NCBI GenBank assembly: GCA_038210495.1
Contig: JBBQWR010000001.1
Span: forward strand, 1 to 64,000
Length of the DNA: 64,000 nucleotides
Direction of reading: 5' to 3'
Source: JBBQWR01 sp038210495
GTDB taxonomy: Bacteria > Planctomycetota > Planctomycetia > Pirellulales > DATAWG01
Part shown: positions 59,031 to 64,000 of the stretch, piece by piece
How the letters are laid out: each line of letters starts with the position of its first letter
Numbering within the stretch: position 1 is the first letter of the stretch
Translations under genes and position numbers: made by a program
Notes under the pieces: generated by a model
Databases searched by the model: none
The model's input: the letters and a program-made list of their open reading frames with translations, nothing else
Told to the model about the DNA's origin: nothing

Positions 59031-59862
59031 CGTCATTCGTCATTTCCGCTTCCTTGGCTGGCTCCTCCGGCTGCGGCTCGAAGATTACTTTGCGCCATTC
59101 GAGCACCGTGGTCGTGTCGTCCCCCATGAGGAACATCCGCAGTCCGCGGCCAATGACCGGATCGTCTTCGTCGCCGAGCCAATCGGTTTGGCGGCCGAGC
59201 TTGATCTGGTCGTCGGCGTGCGTGTGCGAGTCGGGATACAGAGCCGGAAGAAATACGGATCCGGATTCCCCTTCTTGGGTTTCCAGCCGGGCCGGCGCCC
59301 AGAGCAGATCGCGCGGGTAGCGCGGGGCGTTCAGACCGAGCGAACCAACGGTCTCCAGCGGCACCCAAAAATAGCTTCCTTGAGCAAAAACCTCCAACAC
59401 GCCGCCAAACAAGTCATCGCAATCGCGGAGGCCATCGACCGGCTTGCCATCGATCGTGCCGATGACATTCGGCGTCACTTCGGCGGCGGCCGCGAGCAGC
59501 TCGGCCGCTCCGGCTTTGTTTCCCTCGCGGAGCTTGGCAAGCGCTTCGAGCCGCAATCGGGCATGTTCGGGCGGCTTATCGGTGAGAAACTTGGGAAGGG
59601 CGCCTTTGTGAAATACGTCGCGGCGCAATTGCTCGGCGTCCAAAATCTTGCGGTATTCGGCCGCGGCGGCGGCGAGCTCCATCTCGTCGTAGTTCAGCAC
59701 GTCGACCTGCTTGCGAGCCCGATCGATCTCGCCGGCGAACGCCAGCAGCTCGAACAAGAACAACCGCTTCGAGTGATCGGCGGCGTTCGCCTTGACCTGC
59801 GCGATTTGGGCGTCGATCGCCTCTTGCAATTTGCCCGCTTTGAAAAGCTCGTTAGCGTCCAT
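59026..59862 (-). CDS. tagJ: Type VI secretion accessory protein TagJ/ImpE
   Basis: 278 residues of the ImpE/SciE family. The N-terminal helical part begins MDANELFKAGKLQEAIDAQIAQVKANAAD; ERLF-like KRLFLFELLAFAGEIDRARKQVDVL is the family core. The C-terminal beta-rich domain contains SYFWVPLETVGSLGLNAPRYPRDLLWAPA and the ending GLRMFLMGDDTTTVLEWRKVIF. TagJ binds the sheath component TssB and tunes sheath disassembly. It closes the tssB-tssC-hcp-hcp-hcp run on this strand. Confidence 0.88.
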   Translation of the reverse strand: MDANELFKAGKLQEAIDAQIAQVKANAADHSKRLFLFELLAFAGEIDRARKQVDVLNYDEMELAAAAAEYRKILDAEQLRRDVFHKGALPKFLTDKPPEHARLRLEALAKLREGNKAGAAELLAAAAEVTPNVIGTIDGKPVDGLRDCDDLFGGVLEVFAQGSYFWVPLETVGSLGLNAPRYPRDLLWAPARLETQEGESGSVFLPALYPDSHTHADDQIKLGRQTDWLGDEDDPVIGRGLRMFLMGDDTTTVLEWRKVIFEPQPEEPAKEAEMTNDE

Positions 59863-59897
59863 AAGAAAGTCGGGAGATGGGAGTCGGGAGTTTGTAG

Positions 59898-59918
59898 GTC
59901 AGGCACTCCGTGCCTGAC
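59898..59918. terminator. Perfect 9-bp hairpin upstream of tagJ
   Basis: GTCAGGCAC (59898-59906) pairs with GTGCCTGAC (59910-59918) across three bases. It lies between hcp and tagJ on the transcript and has no T-tract, so it may be a processing or attenuation structure or another dispersed palindrome. Confidence 0.5.
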
Positions 59919-60045
59919 GTCGGCGACTTACGGCAACGATTCACCAAGAGTCAGTTTGAGTCTTCGCGATGTCATGCACGGGGCGCCATGACCTAGCAAA
60001 ACGATCAAACTACCCGACCGGCGGGCAAGAGTACATACTTTGGAC

Positions 60046-60699
60046 TCAAGATTTAATCGAAAGGGCTTGCTGGGCGACGAAGTTCCAGCCCATCGCGATC
60101 GCCGCCACCATGGCGCCCGAATGGGCCTGCGGCTTGTAGCTCATTTCGCAGGTTTGGAAACAGAAGTCGATGGTTTCTTCGGGTGGCTCGGGCCCCTCGG
60201 TTTGGATTTCGTAGCCCACGACGTAAACCCCTCGGAACGAGAGCGAGAAGAATTTGTTCGGGTTCTTGGCGTTCGATCCGAGCTTGCGAACGACGACCTT
60301 CGCCTCGGCAAAGCTGTTGTACTCGTGCCGCTTGGGCTTGAACGAGTTGCTAAAGTAGGCCTGCGCGAAGAACGGCGTGGACTTGTCTATCTGCTTGGTG
60401 ATTTGAAACCGATAATCCTCTTCGACGTTGCCGGTTCGCTTCGCGCCGGCGACCGACGGTCGGGCGGGATCTTCGCCGTCATCGTCGTCGCCGCGGGCAG
60501 CCGCTTTCTTGTCGGCCTCCTTGGCTTTGGCGAGCGATTTGGCGTCGCCGAAACGGAACGAAGCGATTTCGATCAGGGCCTTGGCGTCGCCGGTCGACTC
60601 GCCTCGCTTGGCGTCGAGCGATTCGCCGGCGATTTGGACCGTCATCTTTTTGCTGGGGGTCAACTCAAGAAAGGCGTCGAGTGCTTGATCTTTGGCCAT
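60046..60699 (-). CDS. Hcp-like T6SS tube protein, long form
   Basis: 217 residues against about 160-170 for standard Hcp. The Hcp beta-barrel pattern is present (ALIEIASFRFGDA, YRFQITKQIDKSTPFFAQAYFSNS, AKVVVRKLG, FFSLSFRGVYVVGYEIQTEG, PEETIDFCFQTCEMSYKPQ). An extra acidic and basic insert (about residues 60-90, KKAAARGDDDDGEDPARPS) breaks the first half. It could be a tube subunit with an extended surface loop or a structural effector carrier. Confidence 0.82.
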   Translation of the reverse strand: MAKDQALDAFLELTPSKKMTVQIAGESLDAKRGESTGDAKALIEIASFRFGDAKSLAKAKEADKKAAARGDDDDGEDPARPSVAGAKRTGNVEEDYRFQITKQIDKSTPFFAQAYFSNSFKPKRHEYNSFAEAKVVVRKLGSNAKNPNKFFSLSFRGVYVVGYEIQTEGPEPPEETIDFCFQTCEMSYKPQAHSGAMVAAIAMGWNFVAQQALSIKS

Positions 60700-60743
60700 G
60701 AGAAGTCGACTCGATTAACCGAATCATTGTGTAACGAGAAAAA

Positions 60744-60782
60744 AAGCAGGACGGCGCAGCAGGATGCCGCGGCTATGTAATC
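60744..60782. repeat. Dispersed GATTACTTAGCCGCGGCATC repeat, copy 2
   Basis: Inverted relative to the copy at 48484-48522, between two hcp genes; it ends on the stop codon of the upstream hcp. Confidence 0.6.
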
Positions 60783-61453
60783 TACCAGGAAGTGCGTTCG
60801 AGCATGTCCCAGCCCCCCTTGATGGCCGTGCCCAGGCCGCCGCCCGCCGCTTGCGGCTTGTATTCCACCCGGCACTTGCCGAAGCAGAAGGTAACGTTTT
60901 CCTTGGGAATCGCGTCCGCGCCGATGTCGAGCGTATAACCGACGACGCAGACGTCGTTGAACACGAATGTAAGAAACACGGCCCGCTCTCCGCCAGTCGC
61001 CTTTTTTAGGTAGAGCGTCGCCGTGTCGAACACGATCCGTTGGTGCAACGCCTGCATGCTGCAATAGGCCATGAACAGCTCGGGCGACGAAGAGTCGAGC
61101 TCTTTGGTGATCTTGAACTTGCAGGCGTCGACCTCGGCCAAATCGGAACCCTCGAATCCTTTCAACTCGTCGTCGTCCGGTTCGTCTTCGAACGAGCCTC
61201 CATCGTCGTCGCCGAACAGCGAGGCGATGCCCGAGTAGCCGTCTTCGCTCCGCCGGCTTTTCGAGAGCGTCCGCCGCAAATCTAAATCGTTGGCGGCGTA
61301 CATGCCTTCCTTGTCGGGAAAACCGGAGGAGCTGCCAAACGACATCGAAACGACCTCGATCAGGTCCGGAAACTGGGCGTCTTGAGATTCTCCCGCGACC
61401 GGGCTCTCGCCGATTTCCAACTTCAGAAATCCGTCGCACCATTCGGAAGCCAT
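60782..61453 (-). CDS. Hcp-like T6SS tube protein, long acidic form
   Basis: 223 residues. Hcp-type elements are GFLKLEIGESPVAGESQD, IEVVSMSFGSS, CKFKITKELDSSSPELFMAYCSM, ATLYLKKATGGERAVFLTFVFNDVCVVGY and KENVTFCFGKCRVEYKPQ. A loop of about 60 residues (about 55-110) includes LFGDDDGGSFEDEPDDDE. This is the most divergent of the three paralogues and is very acidic. Its role may be specialised. Confidence 0.8.
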   Translation of the reverse strand: MASEWCDGFLKLEIGESPVAGESQDAQFPDLIEVVSMSFGSSSGFPDKEGMYAANDLDLRRTLSKSRRSEDGYSGIASLFGDDDGGSFEDEPDDDELKGFEGSDLAEVDACKFKITKELDSSSPELFMAYCSMQALHQRIVFDTATLYLKKATGGERAVFLTFVFNDVCVVGYTLDIGADAIPKENVTFCFGKCRVEYKPQAAGGGLGTAIKGGWDMLERTSW

Positions 61454-61551
61454 GCGGCAAATGCCTCTCTGAATCGCGCCGCGGCGAGCGCGAGGCCGCG
61501 CGGATGTGTTGCGGGGGCCACAAAGTCAAGAACTAGCGGAATCAATGGGAA

Positions 61552-61579
61552 CGCCCGGACAGCCAAAACTGTCCGGGCG
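61552..61579. terminator. Perfect 11-bp hairpin downstream of the third hcp gene
   Basis: CGCCCGGACAG (61552-61562) pairs with CTGTCCGGGCG (61569-61579) across CCAAAA. It lies 42 bases after the hcp stop at 61621 on the minus strand and has no T-run. It may partly terminate or protect the hcp transcript, raising hcp mRNA relative to downstream genes. Confidence 0.65.
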
Positions 61580-61620
61580 ATTCCCAATTGCATATCAGAA
61601 CCACCAAGCGCCAATCGACT

Positions 61621-62151
61621 CTAGCCGTCGAAGGTGGCGCTGTTGGTGACCTTGTTCCATGAGCGTTCGATCAGCTTGCCGAGCGTGCCGTCTTTGTTCT
61701 GCGGCTTGTAGCCGATCTTGAGGGCGCCGTATTCGAATACGACGGTTTCTTCCGGCACGTCGTCGCCCGAGGAGCCCGACCATTCGACGCTCTTGACCGC
61801 GACGAGCTTGAAGTCGTAGGCCAAGTAGACGTCGCCAGAGACGGCGCCCCCTTTGGCGCCCGACTTGCGAAGCTTAAGTTCGACCTTTTCGTAATGGCCG
61901 CCCTTGCCGCAGGTGCAAGCCAGGATCGGCGAGGCCTTGTCGGTCTGCTTCTTGATCGTGAATTCCTTGAATTCGGCCTTGCCGGCGCCGGCGCCGCTGG
62001 AAGCCGACGTGATGTTCAGCGTGTTCTCGATGCCGAACGAGAATTCCTTGATTTCGAACCAGCCCGTAAACGTCTTATCGGTGCTCTCGCCTTCGATGGC
62101 CTCCGAGGCGCCAGCGGCTGGGGTGAACTTGACAAATGCGTCAAACGCCAT
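61621..62151 (-). CDS. hcp: Hcp, T6SS tube protein (standard length)
   Basis: 176 residues. Begins MAFDAFVKFTPAAGASEAIEGES and shows the full Hcp barrel: FEIKEFSFGIENTLNI, KAEFKEFTIKKQTDKASPILAC, YEKVELKLRKSG, GDVYLAYDFKLVAVKSVEWSGS and ETVVFEYGALKIGYKPQNKDG. It stacks as hexameric rings inside the TssBC sheath and is expelled on firing. It is the closest to canonical Hcp and directly follows tssC, so it is likely the main tube subunit. Confidence 0.9.
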   Translation of the reverse strand: MAFDAFVKFTPAAGASEAIEGESTDKTFTGWFEIKEFSFGIENTLNITSASSGAGAGKAEFKEFTIKKQTDKASPILACTCGKGGHYEKVELKLRKSGAKGGAVSGDVYLAYDFKLVAVKSVEWSGSSGDDVPEETVVFEYGALKIGYKPQNKDGTLGKLIERSWNKVTNSATFDG

Positions 62152-62262
62152 GATCGAACTCCTTTGAAATCAGTAAAGCTATTGGGGAGAGGGAGTATCG
62201 GATGTGAACCACAAGCGAAGACGAAACTCGCCGCAAAGCGCGAGTCTCGCCCCGTAACGAAT

Positions 62263-63741
62263 TTAGCCACCCTTTTTCGGAACTTCAGCCACCAACCGCA
62301 TCGACGTGGTGAGAGCTTCCAACTGGTAATGCGGCCGCAAATAAGCCACCGCTTCGTACCAACCCGGCCGGCCTTCGACTTCGCGAACTTCGACCTTCGC
62401 ATCGGCCAAGGGGAACTTGGCTTTCGTCTCGTCGCTCGCGCCGTTCGGATCGCACACGAAGTTCTGAATCCAGTCGTTGAGCCACTGGGCACAATCCTTC
62501 GTCTCCATGAAGGAGCCGATCTTATCGCGGGCCATGACCTTCAGGTAGTGGGCAAACCGCGCCACGCAGAGGATCAAATTGAATTTGGCCGACAGCTCGG
62601 CGTTGGCATTGGCGTCGGGATCGAAATACGTCTTCGGCTTCTGGGCCGATTGAGCCCCCATGAACACGGCGTAGTCGGTGCCCTTGGCGTGGATCAGCGG
62701 CAGGAAGCCCAGGTTCGACAACTCGAATTCGCGACGATCCGTGACCGCCACTTCGGTCGGGCACTTCATCGCTATATCGCCGTCGTCGGTCGGGAACGTG
62801 TGAACCGGCAAACCCTCGACTCGGCCCCCACCTTCGACGCCCCGGGTGCGGGCGAACCAGCCCCACTTCGAGAATGCGTCGGTGATCCGGGCCGCATAGG
62901 TCCACGCGGCGTTCATCCACAAATACTTGTCGTGATCCTTGCCATCGACGAACTCTTCGAAGTTGAATTCCTCGACCCGCTTGAACTCGGCGCCGTAGGG
63001 CAATCGGCCGAGCACATTCGGTAGCGTGAGACCCACGAATCGCGAGTCTTCCGATTCGCGGAACGATTTCCACGCGGCGTATTCGACGCTGTCGAAGATC
63101 TTGGTCAAATCGCGAGGATTGGCTAGTTCGGTGAAATTATCGAAGTTGAACATCTTCGGGCTTGCCGCGGCGACGAACGGGGCATGCGAGGCAGCGGCCA
63201 CGTTCGAGATCATCTTCAGCAGGCTGATGTCTTCCGGTCCACGTCCGAAGTCATAGTCGCCCACGAGCATGCCGTATGGCTGGCCACCGAGTTGGCCGTA
63301 TTCTTCTTCGTAGATCTTCTTGAACAGGGCGCTTTGATCGAATTCAGCGGCCTTTTCCAGGTCCTTGAACAGATCGCGCTTGCTGACGTTGAGTACGCGG
63401 ATCTTAAGGTTTTCGCCCGTCTCGGATTGATGCACTAGGTAGTGCAGCCCGCGCCAGGTCGATTCCAGTTTTTGGAATTCCGGCGTGTGGAGCACTTCGT
63501 TGAGCTGGGCAGTGAGCACCTGATCGATCTGAGCGATCCAATGCTTGACGTTGGCGTCCACCTCCTTGGAGATGATCTGCCCCGGCTTGACGACCTGGCC
63601 GAGAAATTGTTTGAAATAGTCCTTCGCTCGGGCGGCTTCCTGATCGGATTGCGGCCGCGTGGCGGAGATGACTTGATCCAAGAGGTCGACGGATTCGACG
63701 TCTTGGGCTGCTGCGCTGGAGACCTGTTCGGCACTACTCAT
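62263..63741 (-). CDS. tssC: T6SS contractile sheath large subunit TssC (VipB)
   Basis: 492 residues from the ATG at 63741 with AAGGTG eight bases upstream. Family landmarks are KLESTWRGLHYLVHQSETG, IRVLNVSKRDLFKDLEKA, GQPYGMLVGDYDFGRGPEDI, AAASHAPFVAAASPKMF, RFVGLTLPNVLGRLPYG, the conserved FVDGKDHDKYLWMNAAW and FCPTEV-like KCPTEVAVTDRREFELSNLGFLPLIH. It forms the sheath with TssB, which is encoded immediately upstream. Confidence 0.97.
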   Translation of the reverse strand: MSSAEQVSSAAAQDVESVDLLDQVISATRPQSDQEAARAKDYFKQFLGQVVKPGQIISKEVDANVKHWIAQIDQVLTAQLNEVLHTPEFQKLESTWRGLHYLVHQSETGENLKIRVLNVSKRDLFKDLEKAAEFDQSALFKKIYEEEYGQLGGQPYGMLVGDYDFGRGPEDISLLKMISNVAAASHAPFVAAASPKMFNFDNFTELANPRDLTKIFDSVEYAAWKSFRESEDSRFVGLTLPNVLGRLPYGAEFKRVEEFNFEEFVDGKDHDKYLWMNAAWTYAARITDAFSKWGWFARTRGVEGGGRVEGLPVHTFPTDDGDIAMKCPTEVAVTDRREFELSNLGFLPLIHAKGTDYAVFMGAQSAQKPKTYFDPDANANAELSAKFNLILCVARFAHYLKVMARDKIGSFMETKDCAQWLNDWIQNFVCDPNGASDETKAKFPLADAKVEVREVEGRPGWYEAVAYLRPHYQLEALTTSMRLVAEVPKKGG

Positions 63742-63813
63742 ACGATGGCACCTTACGAGTGAAGTTGATTGCTGGCTATAGAACACTAGAGGAATGAGTT
63801 GGATCGGCCGTCG

Positions 63814-64000
63814 CTATTTGGCTTCCGCCGGATTGACGCCCATCTGTTCCGCCAGCTTCTTGGCCGCCTCGCTATTGTTCAAAACCTGCCCAAGGAGTTC
63901 CTCGAGCTTGTCGTTGCCTTCCATCTTGCTCATCAGTTGCGTGAGCCGCTTGCGCATTTCGAGTAAATCTCGCAGGGGGCCGATTTGCTCGGCGACCTTC
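63814..64000 (-). CDS. tssB: T6SS contractile sheath small subunit TssB (VipA), C-terminal part only
   Basis: Only the last 61 residues are in the window, ending NPAEAK. They read KVAEQIGPLRDLLEMRKRL, then MEGNDKLEELLGQVLNNSEAAKKLA, the characteristic C-terminal helices of TssB. The gene runs off the right edge. The stop is 72 bases before the tssC start. Confidence 0.9.
   Translation of the reverse strand, partial: KVAEQIGPLRDLLEMRKRLTQLMSKMEGNDKLEELLGQVLNNSEAAKKLAEQMGVNPAEAK

Noticed and set aside
60660..61529. 289-codon minus-strand frame across the middle hcp gene
   Set aside because: It is the shifted-frame shadow of the hcp gene at 60782-61453, extremely Arg-rich, with no recognisable domain.
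1..64000. CRISPR array
   Set aside because: No direct repeats of 23-40 bases with regular unique spacers were found. The only regular repeats are the short iterons and palindromes, and no cas genes are visible.

Overview
The window comes from a GC-rich planctomycete, most likely of the Pirellulales type. This is inferred from gene content: a DUF1559 protein with a prepilin-like N-terminus, PEP-CTERM proteins, GYF_2/DUF4339 and Gly/Tyr-rich secreted proteins, a papain-family peptidase, a membrane pyrophosphatase and a type VI secretion (T6SS) locus with several Hcp paralogues. No rRNA is present to confirm it.

Region 1 (1-18622) is accessory DNA made of two mobile elements integrated in tandem at a tRNA-Leu(UAA) gene whose intact copy must lie left of the window. 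Element A (1-4857, genes on the minus strand) carries a tightly overlapped operon: a 59-residue protein, a helix-turn-helix (HTH)/excisionase-like protein, a 17-codon coupling ORF, a zinc-ribbon protein, a CHC2-TOPRIM-RecA primase-helicase, then small proteins. A cluster of CGCCCACGT 9-mers lies at the end of the helicase gene. Element B (4914-18565) starts and ends with 3' tRNA-Leu fragments and GCTACCAC repeats. It encodes a phage O-like replication protein with four in-gene iterons, a serine recombinase, a HAF/PEP-CTERM cargo protein, a PLD-SNF2 helicase followed by a truncated Eco57I-type methylase, two small proteins, a D5-type primase-helicase, an AlpA-like excisionase and a tyrosine integrase next to the right attachment site.

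Region 2 (18623-48500) is chromosomal: tRNA-Met, a PEP-CTERM metalloprotease, a GT2/DUF2304 pair, a methyltransferase, apt, a DUF1559 protein, a HEAT lipoprotein, two small secreted proteins, a BamA split into a POTRA gene and a barrel gene, a membrane P-loop ATPase, a GYF_2 protein, a ClpP-like protease, a Vsr-endonuclease relic, a c-type cytochrome, ApbE, DedA, an antitoxin-like gene, a diguanylate cyclase, a TPR protein, gltX, hppA and an MFS-acyltransferase fusion.

Region 3 (48588-64000) holds housekeeping and secretion genes: guaA, a C1A peptidase, a methyltransferase with regulatory domain, then bL25-pth-bS6-ssb-bL9-dnaB (one strand, without rpsR), an isochorismatase-like hydrolase and a T6SS block reading tssB (partial)-tssC-hcp-hcp-hcp-tagJ on the minus strand.

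Several families of short palindromic repeats (for example AGAGCCGCGCACGAAGTAAG inverted pairs and GCGTCGCTTGCGACGC) recur between genes of regions 2 and 3. I did not find them in the two mobile elements, which supports the chromosome/element boundary.
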